A DNA stretch of 64,000 nt from Channallabes apus. Taxonomy: Eukaryota; Chordata; Actinopteri; Siluriformes; Clariidae. Position numbers and translations under genes: made by a program. Positions 42,691-55,690 of this stretch are shown piece by piece (the stretch's first letter is position 1; each line of letters opens with the position of its first letter). The notes beneath the pieces were generated by a model, which did no database searches, was not told the origin of the DNA, and worked only from the letters and a program-made list of their open reading frames with translations. The DNA lies in the NCBI GenBank assembly GCA_030522415.1, contig CM060107.1, positions 26,224,571-26,288,570 of the forward strand, given 5' to 3'.

Positions 42691-45600
42691 GAAATAGACA
42701 TAGTTGTGGATTTAAAAAAATCTATTAGGGTATTTTCCTGCATTAGTTACGTCATTGGTTTGAATTACATTGTGTGACACTTTAAAGTGGAAAATGGTTT
42801 AGTTTCAAATGTCCAAATTGTAGCTATTTTAACAATTAGACTTGCCATAGTTTCTAATTGATGGCCTGTACAGGATATGTATGCTTCAGTTCTGAAGGAA
42901 GGCTACTGTAAGTTAAAACCACCTAGTGAGAGAGAAAACTGAGGCTGGACATCTGATCTGTCTGGAAGACTAAAGACCTTCATTTGTCAAAAAATGAACT
43001 GGGGAACGACAGGTCATCTAAAAGAGATATCTCCTAATGTCCATCAGTCGAACACTTTGTCCTCATCAATCATCTCAGTGTTTGTTGACCATTGCAACAG
43101 GATGTCACACTTATTTTTATGGGATCTTGTTATTGGGGTCTGCTCCTTCACAGCAGGAATATCCTCTACTGTGGTATTATGGGATAAATATATTAAGGTT
43201 TTTGTGCAGCATTTGCACCTAGGGACTATTTTAGCTCTTTTATGGTTTGGGTTTCAGCCCAGTTATGAGAGCTTTCTCATTCAGGTTAGTTTACAATGCC
43301 AATACATCAACAAACTGAATGGTACGGTTATGCTAAAGTATTTCTCTTTTAATGTACGTATCATGGGAGAAACCCTTATGCATTTTCATGCTTTCATATT
43401 TTCAATAAAATTGTGGAGTGTGTATTAGGTTGCTTTCTAATGACCTGCCCTTAATTAACAGCTTATGTTGTGCTCTGGCACTCGGTGCAGCTAACAGACG
43501 CAGATGAATGGTGCTCGTGTCAGGGTTTTCTTGTCTGGAGACACAGCTGACGTTAAAGAGTCAAGGTCAAGCAGACCCTTCCCCTTCATCTGTCAGCCTT
43601 TTTGATCTGCAGCCGTTTTGCTTCTCCGTTCTGCACGCTCTGCCTTTAACACGAGGGCAGAGGTCAGTGCAGGTCACGGCTGTAGGATCTCCCCCTCCCA
43701 ACATCTCCTGCTTCTCTCTTTCCTTCTCTCACATGTGTAGTCATTCCAAACCCTTTGGTTTTCTTTTTAGAGACCTCTTCTACATTCCTGGACCCCTAAT
43801 TATTTTATGCTTTGGTTCTGCATTCCAGTGATGTTTTATCATTCACATATGTCCATAGCTTCAACAGCATTGTGAGACTTGTGCCGAGTTGTCATGATGG
43901 ATCAATGTTTTGTGCTGAAACTGCAAGGATGTCGAAATCCTTCACGGTGGGGGTTTCAATTTGTCATATCATAAACAGGTACTAAGCACAGGGATTAGTG
44001 GTGTTTGGATCTGCCGGTTGCTCTGGGCCTGTGTTATCTGAATGCTGGGGCCCCTTTCTATTCTGCAAAGCTTAACAACAGGGTTCTTGTGCCGGCCAGA
44101 GGATTTCGAAGGGCCCCAGGACCGGTCACAGTTCACTGATCATCGCAGAGACAAGGACTCCTGTCTGTTTTCATTTAGGCTAAAGCCGTTAGCAACCAAT
44201 TCCAGATTAGTGTAGAAGTCAGGTTGAAGCTAGCTGAGACTAAATGGCTCAACTGTTACTGATTACATACAGTAGAAGAGAGGCATGCAGCCAGACACGT
44301 GCAATATGTCTGATTGAAATTAGGCTTCATGATACATATGCATTGCATTTATGAATATTGAGTGTAACAAATGTGTGGCATGTTTCCTACTCTGTGTTTT
44401 TGGTCTCGTCTTCGGGCTGTGATCCAGTGCAGATGTAGATAGATCTTGTGCAGCACTGGGGAATGTTTCAGGCATGTGCTGTCTTCAGCTGCAAGACACC
44501 TCAATAGTCTTTAAAAAGGTGAAAGACAATTTCTTTCTCCTTAGTTCGGGAGAACATCTGATCTTATCCTTTGCTCTTCACTAAATAAAAAAAATTTAGT
44601 GTACAAATTAGTAGTAGAACTTTTTTTTTTTTTTTTTTTGCAACTCTGTAATGTTACAGTATTTTTAATTTGGAACTGGCACATGAAGGATTATTGCACA
44701 GTAGTATAAAGCCTCATTTAAGCCGAACTGATTTTAATATCAACCATAGCACGTAACACTGCAGGACTCTGCTATGCAAAAGGAGGAAGACACAGTGCTG
44801 AGAGATGAAAAAGAGCCAGACAGGAACAGATAGTCTTTTGACCTGGAGCATTTTGTCGCTTGATAGTGTTGAAAGGCCACACAGCTCCCTTTGAGGGTGG
44901 ACAGAAAAGAAAATAAAACACGTTGACGATTTCCAGATATTGTTTGGCCCCTGGATGTGTACAAAGCATGGTTTGGCTTAAACTTCACAAGCCTCAGGCC
45001 CCAAGGCTGTCTATTCGGCTACTTACGCTACAATAACAGGCACTTCCGAAACAAGGGTGGAGGGGACCAAGAAGAGAGGAAGAAAAAGAGCAAGGTGGTA
45101 GATGAGTGTCTGGTTGTAAATCATCACATATGTGCCCAGCAGCAGCAGGCTCGGACTCTGCAGGAGTGGGGCCCAAAGCAGCAGCACTTATTAAATTTCC
45201 ATGAAGTTTAGTGAATTTGCAGGATCAGTGGGGTGAGTAAAGTCAACAGGGAGCGGCTGGCAGTGCTGTTGCCTGCAGCGTCTCCGTAAAGCAACTGACA
45301 AATGCGCTTACAGGCTCGGTAGCTACCACTATTGCTCCGAGGACTAGATTTATCAAAGTATTTCAAGCATGTTACAGTTGTTTGGACATTGCCATGCCAG
45401 AACCACAGTCAATAATAGAAGAATGATGTAAACTTCAACAATACTGATGTCCCTTAATACATGCATACAATAGAGAAGCCCCATTTGTAAGGCTTTGTGC
45501 AGTCAAACTCAGAACCACTTATGTTTAAATGCTTCTGATACTAAATGCTAATGTTACACTGGAATCTTATATTTAAGATGGAACATAAGACAGCTTCTCT

Positions 45601-46536
45601 GCTAAAGCTATATTAGTTGCTTCTGTCCTTTTTGTCCTTCAGGCAAATGTGCTTTTATTAAAGCATTAACACTCCATGTGTTCTGCTAAAATGCTCCCTC
45701 CCAGACTCCCAGGACTCTGCTTTGCATGATGATATGAAACTGCAAGCGAGAATGCATGGATCTATGACAAGCAGAGATACTAAAACACAGCTTTTGTGTG
45801 CATAATGCTAAACTACACTAATGCAAGATTATTTTTTTCAAAAAGCACACAAGGTTTTCTCCTCTAGGAAACAATATATATATATATTTTAAAGGAGAAA
45901 CCAGTTCAAAAGCACCACCTATATTGCCCTTAAAGATAAGGCAGGACACTCTCATCTGATCTGGCCGTAGATGTGGCAGTCAAAGGCAGCCATGTTGAGT
46001 GGCCCCCTTTTACTTTGCCAGTCCCCCCAGGTCAACAGTAATGGCCAATGCTCTTAACCAGCATCTGATAAAGGAGATAGTGTTGATGGGATAGACAGCA
46101 TCTTACGTGGCCATCGAGATTGAGAGACAAAAACTCATAGGGAAGGTTAATCTCGAACGCTTATCAATCAATTACATTTGGCTTTTGTGGAATTAATGGC
46201 ATGACTGGAATTGCTTGGGCAGATTGGAAGGCTTTGTGTGGTGAACTTGGCATTGGTGTCTTAGGGGAGAGGCAGCATTTTGTGTTTGAATCATCACAGC
46301 CAAATGATTAAAACTCTTCCCACAAAAAGATGATACAGAGGAAGATAACAGCTCCTTTCAAATTAATCAGTGAAAGGATGTGCTTTCTCTCTTTACATCA
46401 AATAGTTGCTTTTGGCTACCTTGTGAAACCCCAAAATGGAAATCAATTCAAATTTAATTGAGGGATCCTGCACCTTACAATTACTGACCATGTTTTGATG
46501 TATGGGACTGTGATATCAGGAATCTCATTATACTGT

Positions 46537-46576
<40 letters not shown>

Positions 46577-48363
46577 ATGACTTTTCAGTGAAAATATACA
46601 AAAGTCACCTGCTCTTTCTGAACTCAAATCAATCACTCTATCTCCCCTTGTCCAATGCAGTTCAAGTCAAGTATTAAGTTGCATAGGTGAAATGTATCAA
46701 ATGTATCAATATTTTAATACCTTTTCTACCAGTTCCTTCAACAGTTTTAAAGGGATTTAATGACCACTATCCAAACTTTCTAAGTATCCAAGCATTTTTT
46801 TTGTCTATAATTTTTCATCTATATTTTTAGCAGGGAAATCCTGGTGTCAAAATGAGACTGGGAATTTCCTCTTTCTTTTTAACAGCAAAATATTTTATAG
46901 GAAAATATTTATTTAAATATTCTATAAATAGTATTTTGATATTTCTGATGTCCTCCTCATAAACAATCTCACAAACATGATATCAAAATGAGGCTTATTG
47001 ATCCTGAAATCTGAAAATATGCATAAATAAAATCACACAAAACGCAACTTAATACCTGCTTTGATGTGACAGACCACACTTGTATGACATGTTTATGAGT
47101 AGACATCTTCACAAAGCAACATGGAAATCAACATTTACATTCATATTTTGATCCCTAATGAGCAAGTTGGAGGTAGCAGTGGTTGGAAAACCTCCTTGAG
47201 ATGAGCCAAGTGTTAAAATGGAATCCATCCTCCTCTGGGAGATACCTGATATTACGATTATAAATCATTACCCTTCTAAAATTGTATAGTGTACAGTCAA
47301 ACAGTACTGAGTGAGTTGAACTGTGATTCATTATTAGCATCCAAGTGTTTAAAATTATAGCAGCAGTTCTTAGGTACAACTCTACATCCCTGCAACAAGC
47401 TTGGCAGTAACCATGTTGGACCATCGACAGCAATCATCCTCATCACACTTCTTGTTTCATTTTCTTTTTTTTTTGTATCTTAGCTCCAAGACTTGGGTTT
47501 GTATAATTACTCGCAATTCTTTGTTGCATTTCACCTGTCATGTCTTCATGCCACAACTATTACAATGCAACACCTAGGAAACCAGATTTGTAAACAATAA
47601 CAAACATGGGTGTAATAATCCTCTTAAAAGAAATTAATGAACAGCGAGGAGAACCCCTTGAGCAGACTGGACACTGATCTTGCTCTGATCATATAACGGG
47701 GGAAGGTGAGAGGGGGGATAGGAGGATTAGGCTGAGGAGTTCCCACTGGAATCAGTCTTTAAACTCATCTCCCACCCCTGAAACTTCAAACCAGTTCCTG
47801 CTTTGAAATGGGAGTAAGTGTCCCTAATCCTCTCTGTGAATGTTAATCTATGTACCCAGATTAAGTTCTGTCTTTAGCCTCAGCCTTGGTCAGTACTCTC
47901 ATCTTGGTATCGTAAATTTTTGAGCGGAGATGTATTGATAAGGAATGAAACCACAGAAGATATCAGCTGATGATTTTTTTTTCTCATTAATGAATTTGTT
48001 AGATGCTTTGGATAGAACAATTAGGCTAATAGAGTAGTAATGACTCACACTAGGGGGTCATTATTACTCACTGTTAACAACTGTTATTCATTGTTGATGA
48101 TTCCTAATGACTAATGAGTGTTGCTGATGTGTATGGATTACTTGTTTATATAGTAGATTAAGTTTGATAAAAATTATAATGTAGATATTAACTATAGGCA
48201 ATATAAAAAAAATCTTGAAGATGTTTCTGTGGTATAGAAGAAGAAGTAGAATTTTTTTGTTTGTTGAAAATTATTATTACATTTCAAAATGTGACAAATG
48301 TGGCTTAATTATTAATTTGGATTTGTAAGTTGTTATACAAAAAATTATTTACCATGGAAAAGG
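42691..48363. other. Gene desert
   Basis: No gene is supported. The longest frame (42994-43428, 144 codons) has no domain signature. A (CT)n array lies at 46542-46575. The segment 47160-47440, read from CCAAGTGTTAAAATGGAATC to GGACCATCGACAGCAATC, reminds me of a dispersed fish repeat, but I cannot name it. The stretch 43480-43720 is GC-balanced. Confidence 0.35.
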
Positions 48364-48605
48364 GGGAGGCATTGGTGATTCAGTGGTACAGTCCTCACCG
48401 GCCAATGGACTTATCCATTGGGGTGGCATTGGTTAGTGCACTCATAGCACCAGTCCCAAGTACATGTAAATTACACTAGGAAAAGCATCCAGCATATGAG
48501 TCATATGATTTATAGTAATATGTGCTAAATCATATATGCTGAAAGGAATTTCTACTGTGGTAACCCCTAATTGAAGCAGCCAAAAATGTTTGTAATTGTT
48601 GAAAA
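48364..48605 (+). mobile_element. Degraded SINE of another tRNA-derived family
   Basis: The head GGTGATTCAGTGGTACAG resembles a tRNA A box. The tail GGAAAAGCATCCAGCATATG and CTGTGGTAACCCCTAATTGA matches a common fish SINE tail (GGGCATCCGGCG... CCCCTAAYGGRAGCAGC). Internal parts are mutated. Confidence 0.55.
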
Positions 48606-49049
48606 AAAAGCCTAATGATATAATTTTCTGTGATCCTGGAAAATTATATTGTGATAGTGCATTAAAATATCCATATTAGATAATCGTGCCCAGCTGTAAT
48701 ATTATATTATCCTTATGCCCTTCCTTTTTCTATACTTGTACAAGTAATGACTCCATACAACTATTCTTTTAATGTATTTTCCATAGTGCCAATAACCGTC
48801 TTTTTCTCTACAAATACAAAGAAGTAAATTCTTTGTGAAAGCAAACATAATGTGCACTTTATATCTCTGCCCTCACGTGACAATTTTGGTGTATTTTGAA
48901 AAATGGTGCGATAAGCTACTTCTATATGTAAAAAAAAAAAAAAAAAAAGGAGAAGAAAACATGGTCATGGTATTTTATGGCTTCTGGCATTTTCTATAAA
49001 GGATTTGCACTCATGTTTAACATTAATAATTGTTTAAAAATTGATATTT

Positions 49050-49300
49050 AATTCATGATAATCTGTGTGTCTGGTATGCAGTTCCTCTCAGTGTGTGCTA
49101 GTGCTACCATCATTCTGCTTAATTATAGTCTAATTACACGGGAATTATTAACAAACACACATAACTCAGGCAGCCCTAAAGGCAGGCATACAACTCTTGA
49201 GACTCCTCGTCCGATGGGAGAAGATGATTAATTTTAGTACAGAGTAAACGGATTAAACTGCTAGAGTTTGTACTTTAACAAGAGCGGCTTGTCACACTCT
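49050..49300. promoter_or_regulatory. Candidate developmental enhancer block
   Basis: Contains GCTTAATTATAGTCTAATTA, GATGATTAATTTT and GGATTAAACTG within repeat-free, balanced sequence. The homeodomain-site density is high. No coding frame. Confidence 0.35.
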
Positions 49301-51369
49301 CTTTTTTGGTGCCTTTTGTGTATTAAGAGAATTTCACAGTAAAAATGTTAAAATAATACAGAGCTATTAATGTTTATAGCAGTAGTACATTACCTTAATG
49401 AGTTCTGATTACTGTATTTTAGGAGCTTTATCCCACTTTAGAAGCTGGATAAACCAGGGTTATACACAGGGTGCGTGACCGTATGAAGCCACAGCATTAC
49501 CACACTCCCCATGATATAATTGAATGATATCGCTACAGTTGTTCTGAGAGGCTCCTGGTGTTGGTCTTTTGTGTGAAGCTGCAGGAGTTTTTAAACAGGT
49601 CCATATGGTGAGAGACACTGAGCTTTGAAAGAGAGCAGAGTAGTGGTGGTCCTTGCACTTTCAGCCTCACTATTGAGTCAGAGCGGGGAGGCTGAGTTTA
49701 AGCTGTCATTTCACACTGACAATAAAAGAAAGGGTGTCCATCTGGACCTCAGTAAAAGGCATACACACTCTCTTTCTCTCTTTGTTTCTCTTTCTTTTTG
49801 CCCAAATCAAACTTTGAAGTCCATGACCCATTGAAAAACTCTCAGTCTCAGGACTACTATATTCTAAATAATTTATCTTGCATGATGCTATGACACAATT
49901 TTTTTTTTTTATCATAGTACACCTTTCTGAGAGTATTATATCATACCTACATTTATAAACTCATGATTGAATCCATGGCTCAAACAAGATATTGTTGATA
50001 TGACATTTTTTTTCTTGTTCCTACTTTGCACAGGTTTGTTAATATGGTACAGTTGTTTTGTAATTAAAGCTGAGCCATGTATCTTAAAATGTCCTAAAGT
50101 ATACTGTATGTGTGATGTAATTTTTACCTCCTTTACAGCCCTACTTATTATGCTAAGTGAGTAAAATCCAGAGAAGTGGACATGTCCTCCAGAAGCATTC
50201 ATTTTAAACCATGGCAGTATACTGAGTACTGTGATTGCACCTTCTTCCTGCCCTTGATAGAGGAAGGTCTGCGCTCAGCGGGACTGTGAAGAGACAGGAG
50301 AAATGGCGAGAAGAGCGAGGAGGAGGCAGGGAATTTCTCAATGGACTGTGTCAGTGTGAATTAACCAAAGAGCTGTCAGCACAGTCAGGACTATAGAAAA
50401 GAGGGCTTGTGGGGTCAAGGTGGTATGCCAGTTCCTGTGTGACAAGATACATAGTTTCTTTTCAGCCACTTGAAGATTACAGGTTACTATAGTTCCCCTT
50501 AGGCTGCGCTTAAGCATTCAGTTAATCTGCTCAGCATCAGTTAAAGGCTGGCACTGATCTTGGATGGATAAAGATTGCGTTGAGAAAACTGGGGAGGAGA
50601 GTTTCACAAAAGCAGGGCACCTCTCGCTTTGATGTTGTCTTCAGTGAGGGAATGTAGGCTGAGCGAGAACCTCTGTGTTGCTGGATAAATAGACTGACAT
50701 GGTCAGTGACACTGATGTGGAGAGGGACATTGACGATCCAAAATTATTCTCTCTCTTTCTTTTGTCTTTTCTCTCTCTCTTGTTCAAACACACACATGGG
50801 GCTTATATTGTGTGTGTATGCTATGCCTACACCTAAATGTGTCAAAAACTTTAACTTTAGGGAATTTTTAATATTTGTTTGGGGTTAGGTAATAAAGTGA
50901 TTTCCCCTTATGAACCAGCGAACCAGCTAATGTTTTTAAGTCAAATGTTACAAGGTATTTTTTAAATCTCTGGATGTATTTATATACATGCTCATTATAT
51001 ATATAGAGCAGCATCTCAGATTGGAGGTGTTATGAAGGCTTTATCTTTATGTCAAATCAATAAAGAAATTAAAATCAGGAAATCGACGGTGTGTCCAATA
51101 TATATGAATGTAATTAAATATAAATAGATATAAATATAATATAATTATATAATATATACATATTTTCTTCCCTTATTTTCCTCTTCCTCTCTTCCTGTTA
51201 TATATAATCTTTGGATTTATCACTTTTTTTCCTTGTTCAGTGTACTACAGTTTTAAACGATCAGTTAAAAGGCATTATTTTATTGAGATTTAGCAGTACA
51301 GAGTTTTATAAAGGCAATGTTCTGTATGGAAATATCCTTTTCCCCTATCATGTATATAGTGAGCTAAAT

Positions 51370-51665
51370 TAGAGAAAATGAAGTGTGCACCTCATAACAA
51401 GCTGTCTGACAGGATGTAAAGCTAAATGCAGGCGATGGGATAAATGTCCTTGAATCAGGCTCTTTAGTGCAGCCTCAGTGAGCTAACATTGTGCTGAATT
51501 AGCCTGTATGCTAATGACCAGCAGCAGTGCTTGCCCATTCCGCCCAGGCCAAATCTGCTTATGCAAATGGGCCGTGAATGGAGCGCAGGCGAGGTGCTGC
51601 TCAAACGCCTGATAAATCAGCACAGTCATTCTACATTACACAGAGCTGGGAGAGAGGAGCTTATC
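51370..51665. promoter_or_regulatory. Candidate enhancer block with POU octamer
   Basis: Holds ATGCAAAT at 51561-51568 in the context CTTATGCAAATGG, with an ACATTGTG Sox-like word about 75 bases upstream. The block is GC-balanced, repeat-free and ends at an A/T run at 51687. It lies about 900 bp left of the ankyrin exon, where an intronic Irx enhancer would be expected in the Irx-Sowah arrangement. Confidence 0.4.
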
Positions 51666-52085
51666 AACGATGGCTGCATTGCTTTAAAAAAAATTTTTTT
51701 TTTTTGCAAAGTAGTGCTAAAATTGATAGCATTAAAAGCAGGTTGTACATTCATACAGTGTGATAAGAATGTGTGTGTTTGTGGTGTGGCTGTGACTTTT
51801 CTAGTTAGTAGCATAAGGCTGACCTACTATTAAATATTAATCAGATTATTACTATGTACTTATCAGCTATTATTTACTGGTTAGCAATAAAATCATTCTT
51901 GTTCCTTGTGGCAGTTGCATGCCGTATATCATTTGTAATCGGTAAATTATAACACACTGATGTTGAGGTTTTTGTTTTAGCTTATAAGACCTGGCTGAAC
52001 TAACAGTGGGACTTCTGGAGCTCTGTGTTTTGGCACGGTTTAGCTCCAACTGTAATTTAACACTCTTCGTTATAATAGTGAAAAG

Positions 52086-52087
<2 letters not shown>

Positions 52088-52162
<75 letters not shown>

Positions 52163-52206
52163 TTTTTGTTTGTTTGTTTGTTTGTTTTTTCTTTTTTTTT
52201 TTTCTT
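52088..52206. repeat. (TA)n, T-run and (TTTG)n low-complexity tract
   Basis: About 28 TA units, a run of 20 or more T, five TTTG units, then more T. The tract ends in CTTCAG, which imitates a splice acceptor. Confidence 0.95.
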
Positions 52207-52546
52207 CAGGATGGTGGATCTCCTGACACCTATGCACTAATGAAATGGCCAAAAAGAAAAACATCTGCAAGAGATCAGTTTCTGCTTATTTTATTTATAA
52301 AGCAGGTATATTATACTTGAACTGTTTATGTTTCTGATTTTCTTCATTTTAAACTTAAGCAAAAACTTTGAATACCTTGCTGTGCATGATGTACAACTTA
52401 TGCACTATTACCTACAAATAAGTCAAGTAAAAGTTAAATCAATTTATTATTCCCAGGAGAAGGTGAATATAGAATGAGTCTTAGCCGTGTGTGATTGACA
52501 GCATGCATTTGATTGACAGACTTTGCATGTGTGTATGTTGTTGCAG

Positions 52547-52626
52547 ATGGCGCTCCACTGGGCAGCCAAGCAGGGCCGCATTGAGACGGCGGACACGATG
52601 GCTCGCTCTGGCGCAGACGTCAACTA
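52547..52626 (+). CDS. Isolated exon with a SOWAH-type ankyrin repeat (partial gene)
   Basis: This 80-nt segment is preceded by GTTGTTGCAG and followed by GTGAGC, a good acceptor and donor. In the frame starting at its first base it reads M, then ALHWAAKQGRIETAD and, after TMARS, GADVN. That is the first helix-turn-helix of an ankyrin repeat with the ALHWAAK opening typical of sosondowah (Sowah) proteins. The final TA would be completed by the next exon; reading on without splicing meets a stop at once. It is much more GC-rich than its flanks. Upstream and downstream exons were not found in the window, so either the introns are large or the gene is a remnant. The Irx-Sowah linkage reported across bilaterians supports Sowah over other ankyrin families. 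An ATG start at 52547 is possible but unlikely. Confidence 0.55.
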
Positions 52627-53829
52627 GTGAGCAGTGAGAGCTGACAGGAGCCAGAGCCCCTACTGACACACTCACATTTACACCTCTGCAGGGTCTCTCG
52701 CTCTCTCTCTCTTTCTCTCACAGACACATACACACAGGCACACACACACAAATATGTACTATACACGCTCTCAGAAAATTAACACCTCCTCTTGAGGCAT
52801 AGCAGATTTCACTGTCATTAAGTTCTAGCTGTGCATGCCCTGTTTAAGCATGTGTTTGTGTGTGTGTTGTCATGTGCATAAATCAGCAGACTCGTTTGAC
52901 TCTGTTTTAATCACTCTATGATAAGTGGCCTTAGGTCACAGACTCCCCTGGCTCTTCCCTCTAATTTCGGCTAACTCAACTATTTGAATGAATTAGTCTA
53001 TTAATCGAACACACTTGCTCAGAGAGTGTGTGTACCCTCCGTCGAGCTCGGGAATAAGCTGAACCTGCTGCGGGCCATTTCCTACACTCGCTCTTACAAC
53101 TTTGCATATAAACGTGATCTCGCATTTATTTATTCGTAATCTGCATTTACAGAGCAGCTGTCCGACGTGGACAGTGACTGCTCGGGCCTCACCCCACCAA
53201 TTCATGCATATTCTAAATCGCAGCATCTTATCTCTCGCCATTTAGGTTTGGCCAAGTGCAGAGAGAATCATTGTGCTCCTGGCATCCCTGTCTCTTTATA
53301 TCAAGGTGAAGTAGTCATTCAGTCTCTTTATCTGACTCGTGGCCTCACTCATCTTTTTATTCCATTTCATTTCGTCTCCTCACCTTTCAGTTTGGACAGA
53401 TCCAGATGGGAGGATTGAAGAGTTTGAATCTTCTCTCCGCCCGGGGCTCATTCATCACAAACACTTTATCTAAATTCAAAAGAGCTACTTTTCTATATGC
53501 ATATAAATATATTTGTGTGTGTGCGTGTGTGTGTATATGTGTGTGTGTGTGTGTTTGAGAGAGAGAGATTACTGTATGTACTTCTCAATCCTGTAACAGT
53601 TTTAGTGTCGGAAGATGTGTGTGATATTCCAGTCTGCTGTCTATCACTTGTATTTACATACGCTCTGTGTGTGCATGTGTGTGTGTGTGTGTGTGTGTTC
53701 GTGCACTGCCTGTGTAAAGGCACTGGTGAATGTAATAGAGGGAAATTGTTGTGATTAGTTAATGGTTTCTCCGTCTGTTTCTCCTCGGCTGCTCTAATCT
53801 CTTCCTCTCACCCTGTCTGCCGGGATGTG

Positions 53830-54030
53830 CACACTGGAGATAATGTTTAAAGCCTTCACCGGCACAGCCATGCACACACGTGCCACTTATTGCCTTCATA
53901 ATTACATAATTAACGTTTGCTCTCTAATCGTTATGGAGGTAATGGTGCTGTTCAAATGGAGCCCCTTCTGGGCAGGAAGGGAATAAAAAATCAATAATCC
54001 ATAGAGTGCCATCAGGGCCTTTCACACACC
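53830..54030. promoter_or_regulatory. Candidate developmental enhancer block
   Basis: Contains CATAATTACATAATTAACG, CTAATCGTTATGGAGGTAAT and TTCAAATGGAGCCCC in compact repeat-free DNA. The double TAATTA core is a strong homeodomain-type signature. Confidence 0.4.
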
Positions 54031-54226
54031 TCCCTCTCATGTTAAATGGCTGTGCGTGTTTTTTTTTTAAGTGTGTTACTCAGTTGTTCACTTCTAGACA
54101 AGGTGTTTTTGATTTTGACATGCAGCTTTAGATGATAGCTTAACAGTAGAGTGCAAAAAAGTTTCATAGATGTTACATTCCCTCTGTACTTTTCCTACTG
54201 GCATTACAACCACTCTTTTCAAACTA

Positions 54227-54266
<40 letters not shown>

Positions 54267-55519
54267 CCTTTTATGATCCACCGTGCTTCTTTTCGACCTC
54301 TTGCAACACGTAAGTGCCGCCATTTATATCCACTTCAAATGACCGTGGTTCAGACTGTCTATCTCATATTCAGAAAATGCAGACTTATAGCTTTATACTC
54401 TTCAGCTGAATAGAGGCTTGACGAAATATTTCCAAGGCCAAATTGCCCTTAATGTCAGTGTGAAATTAGGTTCCTGACCTAGCCTGTGCTGCACAGTATG
54501 CTTATTCTCTTTCTTTAATCCTTCTCTCGCCTATTCTTGCATAGCGGTGCCGAAACTGGACTTTGATGACATCCATCTTTGCCTCCGTCTGTCTCTCTTT
54601 CTCTCAAAAAGGGGTGAGCGCTATTTTAATATACCTGTGAAATGAGGCTGGATTTAGCATAAATGTGCTTAAGATTCAAAGTGCGGTCACACTACACAGT
54701 GATTTGGTGTCCACCAATAAGAGAGGATTGGGAGAGGATTGGGGGAGGCGCTATGTGGCGTTCTATTGGAGACTGAAATCTCATCCCCCTGCGGGGACAT
54801 TGAACAAATAGGTTTTATTAAAAATTCAAAAGTGAGACACTTTAGGATTTTCCAGTGAGTTATAAAGAATGAAGTGACAGTCTGTGAATAGTGCTCACTA
54901 CTTGAAGGATATTACAAAAACTGTGCCATACAGAGAAGTGTAAGAGGACAACCGTTCCCCAATCCATCTGTATTGACCTCTCATCTTCAATACAGAAATC
55001 ACTCACTCCCCTTACAAAGAAGTGTGTGTGTAAGAGAGAGAGAGAGTGAGACAAAGAGAGAGAGAGAGAAGTTTTGTCAACCGGACTCGTTAAAATGAAC
55101 CCCAGTTACGCACCTTGATCTCCACTGGCTCCTTTGGCCCCCTGGCCAGCTGCACCCTGGCCTTTACTTACATTTAAAGAAAACATGAAGCTGAGCACAT
55201 GAAAGTGTCTGTGACCTTTCCAAAAAATGTCAATGCTAGCACTCATGTAGTAATGAGGACTAGAGCAGAGGGAAGCCTACTTTAACCTTTAAGAGCAGCA
55301 ATGCTGTGGGAAAATGCATTATGCTAGCGCTGTGGTTAGCAACGTAGCTACACTGTATTGCACATCACAAAAGGCCACCAGCAATAGTGCCATCGCAGGG
55401 ACACTTAATACTGCGATGATCCACGGTTGTTATTGTATTCCACCCGCATGCCCTTAAAGTAGCACGTTGTGTAGCTGTGAGCTGTATAATATATGAATCC
55501 ATCCATAATGGCTCCAACA

Positions 55520-55690
55520 CATGAGTAAACTTTAATTAATTAAAGATTCTCTGCTGAGCAAAAATCATTCCTAATGGGATTTGGCTTAATGGTCTCCATT
55601 AACCATTAAAATCATTAGATACTGCTGGGAAATGGGTAAGGAACCCATTAGAGCAACTCCCATTAGAAACTATTCATTTTCTCACCTACT
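55520..55690. promoter_or_regulatory. Candidate developmental enhancer block, CATTA-rich
   Basis: TTTAATTAATTAAAG is followed by at least six ATTAG/CATTA words (for example CCATTAACCATTAAAATCAT) spaced 10-25 bp apart. This density of homeodomain half-sites is unusual even for AT-rich DNA. Confidence 0.38.

Larger units (their letters stand above)
48606..52087. other. Gene desert left of the ankyrin exon
   Basis: No protein gene is visible. I searched this stretch for upstream Sowah exons (winged-helix or first ankyrin segments) and found none. Two candidate regulatory blocks are listed (49050-49300, 51370-51665). Confidence 0.35.

Noticed and set aside
42994..43428. 144-codon open frame on the plus strand
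   Set aside because: Longest frame in the right half, but composition is like random AT-rich DNA (many F, I, L, S), with no domain and no splice support.
52209..52304. Exon-like segment after CTTCAG with a GTATAT donor, reading DGGSPDTYALMKWPKRK
   Set aside because: The acceptor is produced by a T-rich microsatellite tail and the residues match no domain. No reading frame links it to the ankyrin exon with confidence.
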